A stretch of DNA of 64,000 bases. It comes from Streptomyces mangrovisoli (GTDB taxonomy: Bacteria; Actinomycetota; Actinomycetes; Streptomycetales; Streptomycetaceae). Each line of letters begins with the position of its first letter. Position 1 is the stretch's first letter. The position numbers were made by a program, and so were the translations under genes. Shown one piece after another: positions 26,027-35,148 of this stretch. The DNA lies in contig NZ_LAVA02000097.1 of NCBI RefSeq assembly GCF_000974985.2, forward strand, positions 1 to 64,000. The letters run 5' to 3'. The notes under the pieces are model-generated. The model had not been told where the DNA came from. It was given only the letters and a program-made list of their open reading frames with translations, and made no database searches.

Positions 26027-26323
26027 TCAGGGCGTGTCTCCGGAGTGGTAGAAGCGGCAGATCACCCCCGGGCCGGTCGGGCGGGGTTCACCGGGACGCG
26101 GGTCGTACAGGGCGCGGCCACCGGGCCACTGCGACAACTCGGTGGACAGGGCGGCGCCCGCGTCGATCTCCTCGGCCCGCCAGTCGTGGATGTCGAGCAG
26201 CAGGCCGTCCAGCGGCCCTCCGACCAGTACGGCGTAGGTGCGGTGCGGAAGCGGGCCCGGGTCGGGGGCGTCGTGGTCGCGGCCGTAGACCCGGCCCCTC
26301 AACAGCTGCTCGTCACCGTTCAT
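26027..26323 (-). CDS. Hypothetical protein
   Basis: The ~98-residue product contains 'RTYAVLVGGPLDGLLLDI', a Gly-Gly-Pro-Leu-Asp-Gly pattern found in small actinobacterial proteins of unknown role, and ends 'VICRFYHSGDTP'. No signal peptide or membrane helix is present. The ATG at 26323 is chosen because conserved-looking sequence begins there; no good ribosome site is seen, and the frame stays open to 26431. It is followed at a distance by the convergent-free STAND pair and preceded by another small gene on the same strand. Confidence 0.6.
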   Translation of the reverse strand: MNGDEQLLRGRVYGRDHDAPDPGPLPHRTYAVLVGGPLDGLLLDIHDWRAEEIDAGAALSTELSQWPGGRALYDPRPGEPRPTGPGVICRFYHSGDTP

Positions 26324-26453
26324 GACGTACACACTCGCAGCCACCACTGACAACGCGGGCCCGACGCAGGGGCGCACTCCGTGACGGCGGCTCGGGCAGC
26401 CGGGGCGGTGAGCGGACGGACGGCGCACCACCTCGCTGTCGTACGACGGCCGG

Positions 26454-26873
26454 TCAGGCGCCGGCGAAGACCTCCTCGGGGGCGTCGTCGAGGATGAACC
26501 CGTTGTCGAGCCGGACGCGGACGGTGGCGCGGAGCATGTGTCGCTGATGGGCGACCCAGTCCGCTTCCAGGTCCCCCACCTGCTGCTCCGCCTGCTTTCT
26601 GCTCGCCGGCGGCATCTGGGGGCCGTAGTCGTCGAGGAGCGACTTCAGGCGCAGGTACTCGCGGACCTCGTGGCTCTGCTCGCGCTGATGCTCGTCCACA
26701 CGCTCGACGACGCCCTCGACGCCCGCTGCCAGGGCCACGGAGACGGCCGGCCCCACCGGGGGCGCTCCGGCGAGGTCGACCTGGGGCTCTCCCGCGGGGT
26801 CGACCGGGGCCACCGCGCCCGCGAGCCGCAGATCCGTCGCCAGCCGCACCCGTTGGCCCACCTTCAACGTCAT
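26454..26873 (-). CDS. Hypothetical protein with SH3-like ends and central helix
   Basis: The 139-residue protein starts 'MTLKVGQRVRLATDL' and ends 'VRVRLDNGFILDDAPEEVF', both beta-type segments that could form one small barrel. A charged helical stretch lies between ('HEVREYLRLKSLLDDYGPQ'). There is no membrane segment or known catalytic motif. ATG 26873 is preceded by a GA-rich tract that could bind the ribosome. I do not recognise the family. It may be co-transcribed with the small gene downstream. Confidence 0.65.
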   Translation of the reverse strand: MTLKVGQRVRLATDLRLAGAVAPVDPAGEPQVDLAGAPPVGPAVSVALAAGVEGVVERVDEHQREQSHEVREYLRLKSLLDDYGPQMPPASRKQAEQQVGDLEADWVAHQRHMLRATVRVRLDNGFILDDAPEEVFAGA

Positions 26874-26981
26874 CGGTCTTCGTCTTCCTCGTCGGTCACC
26901 GGTGACCCGGTACAGAGCGTTTCGCCACGTGTACGCGGGCGGGACACGATCATCCCACTCCGCACCACGGGTGCTGTCCGT

Positions 26982-28544
26982 TCAATGCCCTTCCCGGTCG
27001 TGGGAGGAGACGGGGATCGTGTCCTTGCGGAAGTACGACGGGCGGAAGGCGCTGTACGCGAACATCAGGACGGCTCCGAGGAGGAGGGCGCCGATGCCGG
27101 TGACGAAGACGCCGCCGAGCTGCCGGTGCGGCGGGAACGGCAGGGTCCACGAGGTGCTGCCGTAGTCGGCGGCGGCGTACACGAAGCAGGCGTTGACGAA
27201 GAAGTACAGCAGCATCACTCCGCCCAGGCCCGGCATGATGCCGCGTGTCCACAGGTCGTGGGCGCTGCGGGTCAGGACCTTGCGGTAGTACCAGACGCAG
27301 GCGAAGCCCGTGAGGCCGTAGTAGAAGGCGATCATCAGGCCGACCGATCCGATGGAGTCGGCCAGGACGTTCTCGCTCACCCGGGTCAGGATCACGTAGA
27401 AGACGATCGAGGCCAGGCCCATGCCCACCGTCGACCAGGTCGGGGTGAGGAACCGGGGGTGGATACGGGCGAAGCGCTGCGGGATGGCCTTGAACGCCGC
27501 CATCGACAACGTGGTGCGGGCGGTGGGCAGGATCGTCGTCTGGGTGGAGGCCGCCGCCGAGGTGAGGACCATGACGATCAGGAGCTTGGTGGCGACCGTG
27601 CCCCAGCCGCCGGTGCCGAAGACCTCGGCTCCGAGGCTGGACAGGACGTCTCCCGAGTTGTCCGGGTTGCCGAGGCCGATGCCCTTGTCGCCCACCCCCG
27701 CGAAGGCCTGCGCGGACGTGGTGACCATGACGTAGACGAGCAGCAGGATGACGGTGGAGATGACGGCGGCGCGCCCGGGCGTCCGGTCGCGGTCGGCGGT
27801 CTCCTCGTTCACGGACACCGCGGTGTCCCAGCCCCAGTAGATGAACACTCCGGCGAGGATGCTCTTGGTCAGGTCGTCGAAGGAATTGATCTCGAAGGGG
27901 TTGAACCACGACCACGAGATCTCCGAGGAGACGCCCGGCGCCGTGCCGCCGTACACCTTGACCAGCGCGGTGATCGACAGCAGGAACAGCACCACGACCT
28001 CGATGGTGAGCAGTGCCTTCTGGAGGTTGGCCGACAGCTCGATGCCGATGTAGCAGATCAGGGTCATCAGGGCGATCCACAGGACGCCGACGAAGGTGAC
28101 CCAGAAGGTGTTCTGCGCCAGCCCGTCCGCGCCGATGAGCTGGAAGCCGTACGCGCCGGCGATCTGCGCGAGATTCGCCATGACGATGATGTCGGCCGCG
28201 ACGATGCCCCAGCCGCCCAGCCAGCCGGTACGGGGGCCGAAGGCGCGCGCCGCCCAGGTGAACGTGGTGCCGCAGTCCGGGTCGGCCCGGTTCAGTTCCT
28301 TGTAGCCGTAGGCGATGAGGAACATCGGGACGAACGCGAGGATGACCACGATCGGTGACTGGAAGCCCACGATCCCGACGATGACGCCGAGGGTCGCCGC
28401 GAGGCTGTAGGCGGGGGCCGTCGAGGCCAGCCCGATCACCGTGCTGGAGAAGAGGCCGAGGGCGCCGCCCTTGAGGCCCTTGTCCGTGGCGCCGGGGCCC
28501 AGTGGGGGCAGCGGCGCGGGCGGCGGGACGGATGGTGAGCTCAT
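26982..28544 (-). CDS. APC-family amino-acid/amine permease
   Basis: The 520-residue membrane protein has about 12-14 helices. It starts with the family pattern 'GALGLFSSTVIGLASTAPAY' and has the conserved 'TFTWAARAFGPRTGWLGGW' and 'WDTAVSVNEETADRDRTPGR'. Such carriers take up amino acids or amines with protons. ATG 28544 follows GGAGGG at ideal spacing. It is a single-gene unit. The substrate cannot be read from sequence. Confidence 0.9.
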   Translation of the reverse strand: MSSPSVPPPAPLPPLGPGATDKGLKGGALGLFSSTVIGLASTAPAYSLAATLGVIVGIVGFQSPIVVILAFVPMFLIAYGYKELNRADPDCGTTFTWAARAFGPRTGWLGGWGIVAADIIVMANLAQIAGAYGFQLIGADGLAQNTFWVTFVGVLWIALMTLICYIGIELSANLQKALLTIEVVVLFLLSITALVKVYGGTAPGVSSEISWSWFNPFEINSFDDLTKSILAGVFIYWGWDTAVSVNEETADRDRTPGRAAVISTVILLLVYVMVTTSAQAFAGVGDKGIGLGNPDNSGDVLSSLGAEVFGTGGWGTVATKLLIVMVLTSAAASTQTTILPTARTTLSMAAFKAIPQRFARIHPRFLTPTWSTVGMGLASIVFYVILTRVSENVLADSIGSVGLMIAFYYGLTGFACVWYYRKVLTRSAHDLWTRGIMPGLGGVMLLYFFVNACFVYAAADYGSTSWTLPFPPHRQLGGVFVTGIGALLLGAVLMFAYSAFRPSYFRKDTIPVSSHDREGH

Positions 28545-28785
28545 GACGCCCTCCGGAACCTGGTGGCGCCCGCCGGGGTGGACCGGGCGCACGCTGTCCC
28601 CCGCCCGGTCACCCGAGCGCTCCGTGCGTCACGGGGACCGCTCGACGAACCGGGCCGCTTTGACCAGCATGAACCCGCTCGCCGACAACCGGTAGTCGAG
28701 CCGCCTTCCGGGCGACCGCGGGCCCACCGGACACCGGGTCGGACCCACCGGGTACGGGGTCTCCAGGCGCCGCGTCGGCGCCCCG

Positions 28786-29619
28786 CTAGCCGAGCCTGCG
28801 CAGCACCCCGGCGACAGTGGCCCGGTACGTTCGCAGCGCCCGCAGTCCGGCGGCGTAGCGGGCGCGGTGTCGTGCGATGTCCGCGGCCTCCTCCCGCGCC
28901 CGCACGGTGTGCCAGGTCTCGGCCGTGTGCAGGCGGCGTTTGCAGGTGACGTCCGCGACGGCGGTGGAGCGCTCACGTTCCGTATGCCGGGTGTTGCCGT
29001 CGCTGCCCCGGTGCCAGGCGGTGTCGGTGAACGCGGCGACCGGGTCGGGATAGCGCGTGAGGCCTTGCTCCGCCACACAGCGGGACCACGCGTCCCACGC
29101 GTCGCGCAGGCGCGGGTCGCGCTCGACCGCCTTGTCGACCTCGGGGGTCCGCGTGCTCGCGTAGAGCCAGTCCCGCTTCGCGTCGATGCCGTGCATCAGA
29201 CTGCGGCTCGCGTCGGCGCTGCAGGCGGGGAAGTCCGCGTATTCGGCTTGGGTCATACGGCGACCCTCCGGCTGGGAGGCGAGGGGCTTTGCCGGGTCCC
29301 AGCCGTAGCCCCAGCGGCGCGCGGCGGCGAGATCCAGGGCGCCGTATTCCGTTCCGACGGCCGTGGAGACGATCGGGTCGACGGGGTAGCGGGGGTCGAG
29401 CGGGAAGTGCGGGTGGCCACGTCCGGCCATGCACTGCCGGACCAGCAACGCCTGCGCCTGCTCCGATCGTTGGTAGTCCCGCGGTGTGAAGTCGTAGCGG
29501 TCGGCAGGCAGGGGGCCGAGGTCGGACGCCGTACGAACGACGCCGGGCCCTCCCGCGCCGGAGACACAGATCGCCGCCAGCACCACTACGGCGCCCAGCC
29601 GCCAACCCCGTCCCGTCAT
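28786..29619 (-). CDS. Secreted hypothetical protein with four cysteines
   Basis: The 277-residue protein has a signal peptide ('MTGRGWRLGAVVVLAAICVS') and a helical, charged mature part with four cysteines ('VRQCMAGRG', 'FPACSADA', 'SRCVAEQG', 'DVTCKRR'), probably two disulfides. The 'AAIC' before the cleavage region is a poor lipobox, so secretion or membrane anchoring is likelier than lipid attachment. ATG 29619 is preferred over a far-upstream start because the signal peptide begins there. The pattern is common in Streptomyces extracellular proteins of unknown role. Confidence 0.72.
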   Translation of the reverse strand: MTGRGWRLGAVVVLAAICVSGAGGPGVVRTASDLGPLPADRYDFTPRDYQRSEQAQALLVRQCMAGRGHPHFPLDPRYPVDPIVSTAVGTEYGALDLAAARRWGYGWDPAKPLASQPEGRRMTQAEYADFPACSADASRSLMHGIDAKRDWLYASTRTPEVDKAVERDPRLRDAWDAWSRCVAEQGLTRYPDPVAAFTDTAWHRGSDGNTRHTERERSTAVADVTCKRRLHTAETWHTVRAREEAADIARHRARYAAGLRALRTYRATVAGVLRRLG

Positions 29620-29839
29620 GCGCACAGATGCTAGCGGGCGGCGTACGGCGAGCGCGGGTCGCCCCCCCCGACAACTCACCTGCACACGAAGGGACTTCGA
29701 GGAAATCGAGTCGTCGCCCGACGGGACCGGACGCAACCGCCCGACCTCGTCGCCCGACGAGACCGAGCGGGACCGGGCGGGACTGGGCGGAAGCGTCCGA
29801 CAGGACCGGACCACATCCGCGGGTCCGGACGGAACCGGT

Positions 29840-30670
29840 CTACATCCGCGGGTCCGGCTTCAGCAGGGCGAACACCGCCCCTGCCGGGTCGGAGGCCCAC
29901 GCGATCCGGCCGACCTCGGGAACGTCCGCCGCCGGCATCACCACGGCGCCACCGCCGCTCTCGACCTTCGCGACGGTGGCGTCGACGTCCGTCACGTGGA
30001 AGTACGGCACCCAGCAGGGCACCGTAGCCGACCCGTCGCCCCCGCCCTGCGGCGCGACGCCGCCGAAGGACCCCTCCTGTTGGTCTCCCTCGCCGATGCT
30101 GAGCACCCGGTACGTCATCCCCGGGGTCTGCATCTCGCTGTACCGCCAGCCGTACACCCCGGCGTAAAAGCGGATCGCGGCGACCGGGTCCGGTACGTGG
30201 AGCTCCACCCACACCAGGGTGTTCGCCTCCGAGGCCGTCTCCAGCCCGCCGGTCTTCCCGGGCTGCCAGGTGGCGAACTGCGCGCCCTGCGGGTCGGTGA
30301 ACTGGGCGAGCCAGCCCTCGCCCATGACATCCATGGGCTCCATCCGCACGGTTCCTCCCCCGGCTCGCACGGCCTCGGCGGTGGCCTGCGCGTCGGGGCT
30401 CTGGAAGTGCACCATCCACGCGGAGCGCGCGCCCTCCTCGGTGAGTTGCCCCAGCGCGGCCACCGTCTTGCCACCGGTCCGGAAGAAGCCGTAGCCGCCC
30501 GCCTCGGGTCCCGCGGAGACGAACTCCCATCCGAAGACCGCCCCGTAGAAGGCGGCGGCCGCGCCGGTGTCGGGACTGCCGAGGTCGAGCCAGTTGGGCG
30601 ATCCGGTACGGAAGGCGGTGCCGAGCATGCGGTTCTCCAGCGGGTGGGTGACAGGGTCGCTGGCCACCAT
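29840..30670 (-). CDS. VOC/glyoxalase-fold protein, two modules
   Basis: The 276-residue protein has two glyoxalase-like modules. Each begins with 'FYGAVFGWEF'- or 'FYAGVYGWRY'-type strands after 'PNWLDLGSPDTG' or 'LVWVELHVPDP' and ends at 'FTDPQGAQFA' or 'ASDPAGAVFALL'. This two-module form occurs in actinobacteria as hydroxylase-like or binding proteins; without the full metal set I would not name a reaction. ATG 30670 with GAGGGG five bases upstream is the best start. It is divergent from the gene at 30749. Confidence 0.85.
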   Translation of the reverse strand: MVASDPVTHPLENRMLGTAFRTGSPNWLDLGSPDTGAAAAFYGAVFGWEFVSAGPEAGGYGFFRTGGKTVAALGQLTEEGARSAWMVHFQSPDAQATAEAVRAGGGTVRMEPMDVMGEGWLAQFTDPQGAQFATWQPGKTGGLETASEANTLVWVELHVPDPVAAIRFYAGVYGWRYSEMQTPGMTYRVLSIGEGDQQEGSFGGVAPQGGGDGSATVPCWVPYFHVTDVDATVAKVESGGGAVVMPAADVPEVGRIAWASDPAGAVFALLKPDPRM

Positions 30671-30748
30671 GCCCACCCCTCGCGCACATAACGGCGCACG
30701 GCCGCCCGAGCCCCGGCCGATTCATTCGTTCGGGGGAGCCAACCGTGG

Positions 30749-31279
30749 TTGGATCAGGACCTGGTCTGCACGGGGGTGGCTCGTATGCTGCTGCAGAAGC
30801 AGGAGATCGTCGGCGTGAAGTCGGTGGGCAGCGGTCGCGTGCTGGGCGCGGTCGAGCTCGATCGGTGCCTGTTCAACGGGGCGGTGCTGGCTCAATTCGA
30901 CGACCCGGGGCTGGGTTTGGTCGTCAGGGACGTGACCGCCAGGCGGTGCCGGGCGACGCGGTGCGTGGTGCAAGGGGTGCGGTTCGAGGACGTCCGGGTC
31001 GACGGGCTGGCGATCACCTCGCTGCTTCACCTGCACGGCTGCGTGTTCAAGCACGTCACGCTGGCCGGCAACATCGGCCCGCTGATGGCGACTCCCCCGA
31101 ACTTCGGGCTGCCGCAGGACCTGCAGGACCGGTTCACGGCCGGGATGGTCTCGTACTACGCGGACGTCGACTGGGCCCTGGACATCTCCAGAGCCGCGGT
31201 CGCACCCACGCGCTCCAGGCACTTCGCGACCTACAAGGCCGAACTCGAGGTACTGCGATCGGAGGGCCTTGCCGACTGA
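30749..31279 (+). CDS. Hypothetical beta-helix-like protein
   Basis: The 176-residue protein repeats short strand-like units ('VKSVGSGRVLGAVELDRCLF', 'VVRDVTARRCRATRCVVQGV', 'FEDVRVDGLAITSLL'), resembling a small pentapeptide-like or beta-helix fold, then a helical C-terminus ending 'KAELEVLRSEGLAD'. The TTG at 30749 has GGGGGAG ten bases upstream; an ATG at 30785 is possible. There is no signal peptide. I do not recognise a function. It sits between the divergent glyoxalase gene and the convergent MFS gene. Confidence 0.6.
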   Translation: MDQDLVCTGVARMLLQKQEIVGVKSVGSGRVLGAVELDRCLFNGAVLAQFDDPGLGLVVRDVTARRCRATRCVVQGVRFEDVRVDGLAITSLLHLHGCVFKHVTLAGNIGPLMATPPNFGLPQDLQDRFTAGMVSYYADVDWALDISRAAVAPTRSRHFATYKAELEVLRSEGLAD

Positions 31280-31422
31280 GCCCTCCGCCGGACAGCGGTC
31301 TCAACCGGGCCTGTTCCTGCGGCACTTCGGTCGCCATCCTCGCGGCCGACTGCTTCGGGCCGCACGAACGTCACCATGTGGCCGCCCGCTCCGGCCTCGC
31401 AGCGCGGACTTTACCCCGCACG

Positions 31423-32715
31423 TTATACGGCCCCTTCCCGCACGGGAGCACCGGTCTCCGGGTGATCCGCGTCGCCGGCGGGGGCGGCGGCACGCAGCGC
31501 CGCCTCGACCCGGCGGTTGCTGGTCATGGTCGCGGTGACGGTCGTCATGGCGAGAAGGAGGCCCGCGGCGGCGTAGAGCGGGGTGCGTACGTCGTAGGCC
31601 GAGGCCAGCCAGCCGCCGAGGAAGGCGCCGAACGGGGCGGCGCACATCGCGAGCATCCGGGAGGTCGAGGCGACCCGGCCCATCAGATGGGCGGGAACGA
31701 TCGTCTGGCGCAGGGAGGGGCCGAGCACCATCGTCGCGCCCATGCCCGCTCCGCAGACGGCGAGCGCGAGCCCGGCGACATACGGGTTCGGGGCGGCGGC
31801 CAGACCCAGGATGGCGAGGCCCTCGACCGCGGCCGTGCAGGTGAGCGCGGCGCCGGTGCCGAGTCGCCGGCCGAGGAAGGAGGCGATGCCCGCGCCGAGC
31901 AGACCGCCGGTGGCCTCCGCCGTCAAGAGGAGGCCGAAGCCGAAGGTGCCGGTGCCGGTGCCGAGACGCTCGTGCGCGAAGAGGACGAGCACGGTCTCGA
32001 CGGCGAGAAAGGCGATGTTGCCGACGGCCGGACGCAGCGCGAGCCCGAGCAGCAACCGGTCCCGGAAGACGTACGAGGCTCCGGCCCGCGCCTGCCGCAG
32101 CAGCGACTCCCGGGCCTGCGGTACGGGCCGGGGTGCGGCGGGCAGTGACCGTACGAGCAGCGCGGAGAGCGCGAACGACACGGCGTCGGCGAGCAGCGGG
32201 ACCGCTCGTCCGAGGGTGAGCAGGGCGCTGCCCGCAGGCGGCCCCGCGAAGCCGGACGCGGCGGTCTGGGCGCCGCGCAGACGGGAGTTGGCGCTCTCCA
32301 GGAGTACGGGGTCGCGGCCCAGCAGGTCCGGCAGGTAGGCCGTGGCGGCCGTGTCGAAGAAGAGTCCGCCGAGGCCGAGCAGGAAGGCGACGGCCGCGAG
32401 CAGCGCGATGCTCAGCGCGTCGAGGGCGGCCGCTGCCGCGGGTGTCGCGAGGAGCACCGCACGCGCCGCGTCCATGACCCACATCGTGCGTCGCCGGTCC
32501 CAGCGGTCCACCAGCGCGCCGCCGAGCACCCCGAAGAGCACCCACGGCAGCGTTCCGGCGGCCGTGACGACGGCGAGCGCCATCGGGTCCCGCGTCAACG
32601 TCAAGGCGAGCAGCGGCAGCGCGGCATGGGTCACCCCGTCACCGAGCGAGGACACCGTCTGCGCGGTCCACAGCCGTCCGAACCCGGTCGGCAACTTCCT
32701 GATGTCTGTGCTCAC
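31423..32715 (-). CDS. MFS exporter (12-TM, EntS/MFS_3 type)
   Basis: The 430-residue membrane protein begins 'FGRLWTAQTVSSLGDGVTHA', typical of the MFS_3 exporters that include enterobactin and macrolide pumps. The loop 'GALVDRWDRRRTMWVMDAAR' is the MFS motif A. About 12 helices are evident. Its ATG overlaps the stop of the ArsR-type regulator (ATGA), so the two are one operon controlled by the operator at 33260. The substrate is unknown. Confidence 0.88.
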   Translation of the reverse strand: MSTDIRKLPTGFGRLWTAQTVSSLGDGVTHAALPLLALTLTRDPMALAVVTAAGTLPWVLFGVLGGALVDRWDRRRTMWVMDAARAVLLATPAAAAALDALSIALLAAVAFLLGLGGLFFDTAATAYLPDLLGRDPVLLESANSRLRGAQTAASGFAGPPAGSALLTLGRAVPLLADAVSFALSALLVRSLPAAPRPVPQARESLLRQARAGASYVFRDRLLLGLALRPAVGNIAFLAVETVLVLFAHERLGTGTGTFGFGLLLTAEATGGLLGAGIASFLGRRLGTGAALTCTAAVEGLAILGLAAAPNPYVAGLALAVCGAGMGATMVLGPSLRQTIVPAHLMGRVASTSRMLAMCAAPFGAFLGGWLASAYDVRTPLYAAAGLLLAMTTVTATMTSNRRVEAALRAAAPAGDADHPETGAPVREGAV

Positions 32716-33254
32716 TTGGCGCCCCCTTCAGCCTGCTCACGCGATGACGGGTGGAACAGTGCGAAGACGAGTGACGCGTCCGGCAGCGAAGGATCGGACA
32801 ACTTCCGGTACTCGTCGGCCAGTTCCTCCAGGCGCGCCCCCAGTTCGGCGAACTGCTCGTCGGTGAGCCGGAGATGGGCCATCCGCACGTGCCGCTCGCC
32901 ATCGGCCGGCGCCGCCTCCAGGTCCGCCACCGCGTGCCGCATCAGCACATCCGGCCCGCCCTCGCCAGGGTCCGGCAGGACGATGGACCGCGCGGCCATG
33001 GCGTAGTACCGCTCGGTGACCCCGCGGACCTTGCGCGTGCGCACCACCTTCACCAGGCCTGCTCGTTCGAGCAGCCGTACGTGGTAGCTGGAGCTCCCCT
33101 TCGCGAGGCCGACGCGGTCGGCGATCTGCGTGATCGTCGCGGGCTCGAAGCGGAGTACGGCCATGATCCGGTGCCGCGTGAGGTTGGAGACGGCGCGCAG
33201 TTGCTCGCCGGTGGTGACGTGCAAGGCCTCGGGGAGATCGTCGTCAGTAGGCAT
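32712..33254 (-). CDS. ArsR-type winged-helix regulator
   Basis: The 180-residue protein has a winged helix at about 20-90: 'LTRHRIMAVLRFEP', 'TITQIADRVGLAKGSSSYHV', 'RLLERAGLVKVVRTRK'. The C-terminal helix pair ('LRLTDEQFAELGARLEELAD') is the dimer or effector part seen in HTH_20/ArsR-like regulators of MFS pumps. No cysteine metal site is evident, so it is probably not a metal sensor. It is first in the operon with the MFS gene, and a perfect palindrome lies directly upstream, pointing to autoregulation. Confidence 0.87.
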   Translation of the reverse strand: MPTDDDLPEALHVTTGEQLRAVSNLTRHRIMAVLRFEPATITQIADRVGLAKGSSSYHVRLLERAGLVKVVRTRKVRGVTERYYAMAARSIVLPDPGEGGPDVLMRHAVADLEAAPADGERHVRMAHLRLTDEQFAELGARLEELADEYRKLSDPSLPDASLVFALFHPSSREQAEGGAK

Positions 33255-33259
33255 GGAGC

Positions 33260-33283
33260 AATGGTCAACGATTCTTGACCATT
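33260..33283. promoter_or_regulatory. Perfect 9-bp inverted repeat, operator
   Basis: AATGGTCAA (33260-33268) and TTGACCATT (33275-33283) are perfect inverted arms with a 6-base spacer, 5 bp upstream of the regulator start. This is a likely autoregulatory site for the ArsR-type protein and the coupled exporter. Confidence 0.7.
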
Positions 33284-33440
33284 GGGCAAGCGGTTTGACC
33301 GAACTCGCGCTTGGGGCGGCGGGGTTGCCCCGCGAACGGCTCGGATGCGGCCCGGGGCGGAGCGGGGGCGGCCCGGGACGTGGGCGACCCGGGACGGGTG
33401 CGGAAACGGTTGGCGAGTCGGCGCACGGGTCTGGCCACGC

Positions 33441-33493
33441 TGTCAGCGGTCTGGGCCCGTCGTCAGCGGTCCGACCGCGGCGTCAGCGGTCCG
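33441..33493. repeat. Three spaced 13-bp repeats at a gene 3' end
   Basis: CGTCAGCGGTCCG at 33481 and 33461, and a two-mismatch copy at 33441, repeat with exact 20-bp spacing. The copy at 33481 contains the stop codon of the gene ending at 33483; the others lie beyond it. Confidence 0.8.
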
Positions 33494-34118
33494 AAAGGGC
33501 GGCGGTGCTCCCGCCGCGACCCTTGAGCCAGACGGCGATCTGCCACTTGCCCTGAGGATGGTCGTAGGGACTGTCGTCGAGCACGATCTGCTCCATGCGC
33601 CGCAGGATGTTCTCCGAGCGGTCCGGGTGACCCACGGCGAACACGTCGACACCGGCCTCCCCCGTGGAGGCGACGATGTACACACTGCTGTCGAGCGCCA
33701 TCATGGCGAACGCCGGGTGGCCCGCGCGGACGCCGAGGAACGCCGATGCCGCGCCCCGGCCCATGATGTCCCAGCGGTCCAGGAGCCGGACCCGGGTCCA
33801 GAGCATCGGCGCGTCACTGCCACTGTGCAGATGCTCCTGAGCGGCCCGGTGCGACCGGGTGCCCTGCGGAAGCATGACGAGGAACTCGCGCCGGTGGTCG
33901 AGAAGGCCCGAGGAGACGGCCAGGTCGTACCAGTCGGCGTTGAGCCGCTCGACGAGCCGTGGAGTCGCGTACGGGTGACTGAAGCCGCCGGTCACGTCCT
34001 CGACACCGTATCCGCCGGCGAACGGGATGGTCCCGGCCGGCACAGCGTCGGGGATCACGTCGAGGCCGGCCCGCCGAAGCGCCCGGTACACCTTGCGCTC
34101 GCGCTCCTGAGTACCCAT
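33483..34118 (-). CDS. Hypothetical cytosolic protein
   Basis: The 211-residue protein has no signal peptide or membrane helix. It contains 'TRVRLLDRWDIMGRGAASAF', 'ALDSSVYIVASTGEAGVDVF' and 'DDSPYDHPQGKWQIAVWLKG', a mixed alpha/beta pattern. ATG 34118 starts at 'MGTQERERKVYRALRRAGLD'. I do not recognise a family or active site. It stands alone, with unusual repeats at its 3' end. Confidence 0.7.
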   Translation of the reverse strand: MGTQERERKVYRALRRAGLDVIPDAVPAGTIPFAGGYGVEDVTGGFSHPYATPRLVERLNADWYDLAVSSGLLDHRREFLVMLPQGTRSHRAAQEHLHSGSDAPMLWTRVRLLDRWDIMGRGAASAFLGVRAGHPAFAMMALDSSVYIVASTGEAGVDVFAVGHPDRSENILRRMEQIVLDDSPYDHPQGKWQIAVWLKGRGGSTAALSDR

Positions 34119-34169
34119 CGGCCCCTACTTCTAGCAGGCCCGACGCGCCACGAAGCCGCCGCCCCCGCT

Positions 34170-34186
34170 CCCCCCATGACGGGGGG
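34170..34186 (-). terminator. C6/G6 hairpin, possible terminator
   Basis: CCCCCC (34170-34175) and GGGGGG (34181-34186) pair across a five-base loop, about 160 bases past the ricin-gene stop. It has no U-tract; weak evidence. Confidence 0.3.
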
Positions 34187-34347
34187 CGCGCTCAGGCTTC
34201 CGGCGCGCCGACACGCAGGTGGGAGTCACTGACTCCGCGACCACTGCGGCGCCGACGACTTCCGGCAGCGCATCGGATGGTGGGAGTCGACACACCGCCC
34301 GCGTCACCCAGAGCATCGTCGGCGCCGACGTGGGACTCACCGCCCCG

Positions 34348-34866
34348 TCAGAAGTTCGCCGTCACCCACATCTGCTCGGGATGCGTTCCGTCGCTCTCCC
34401 CTTCGCAATTCCACTGGATGGCTCCGACGCCCTTCACCTTGCTCCCGCTCCCGATGGCCATGCACTGGCTGGTGTCCACGTTCTTCCAGTGCCACGTACT
34501 GCCGCCGTGAATCCAGAACTGCTCAAGGTGATTCGCACTCGCCTCGCAATTCCACTGGATGACCTTTTCGCCGTTTCCCGCGGTCCCGTTCCCGATCGCC
34601 AGACAGAGACCGGAGTTGACGTTCTTGATCGCGGTGATCGTGTCCTCGTCGGTCACATAGGTCCATTGCTGCTCGGCATGTCCCGACTCGCAGTTCCACT
34701 GGATCGCCTGCACGCCCTGCGTCTTGCTGGCACTGCCGATGGCAAGACACAACCCACTGTTCACGTTCTCGATATACATCGCGGAAGCCGCGGACGCAGA
34801 AGACACCGGCACGGTGACCAGACCCAGAACCATCGCGGAAACCGCGGTCGCACACCGTAAATACAT
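34348..34866 (-). CDS. Secreted ricin-type beta-trefoil lectin
   Basis: The 172-residue protein has a signal peptide ending near 'VPVSSASA' and then one ricin-B beta-trefoil with three repeats. Each has a 'VNSGLCLAIG'-like segment and a 'QWNCE' segment (QxW core), with paired cysteines. Ricin modules bind galactose or xylan-like sugars outside the cell. Here the module stands alone with no enzyme attached. ATG 34866 follows GGAAGGTGG; the frame is open further upstream but lacks a signal sequence there. Confidence 0.88.
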   Translation of the reverse strand: MYLRCATAVSAMVLGLVTVPVSSASAASAMYIENVNSGLCLAIGSASKTQGVQAIQWNCESGHAEQQWTYVTDEDTITAIKNVNSGLCLAIGNGTAGNGEKVIQWNCEASANHLEQFWIHGGSTWHWKNVDTSQCMAIGSGSKVKGVGAIQWNCEGESDGTHPEQMWVTANF

Positions 34867-35148
34867 GCCCACCTTCCTTTTCACCAGGCCCGGTTGAGGC
34901 CCATCATCGTGGCGCATGATTCCCACCTGTACCAGTTGTGTTCAGGTCATGGCGGTGAGGTCACGGGAAACACCGGTCATGGCCGGGTACTTCGCCGACC
35001 TTGTCGGCGGTCACCGCAACAACCAGGCACCGCTGAACCCGGGCGCCACTCAAACCAGGCGCCCGCGACGCACTGCCGCAAAGGCCCTGCGAGTGGTCGC
35101 CGCCCCCTGTCACAGTGGGACGGAGGACGAGAAGCGCGGGGGCAGGCG

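Noticed and set aside
34180..34345. Spaced GTGGGAGTC-like copies between two genes
   Set aside because: Only loosely similar, no fixed spacing or symmetry; not enough to call an operator.
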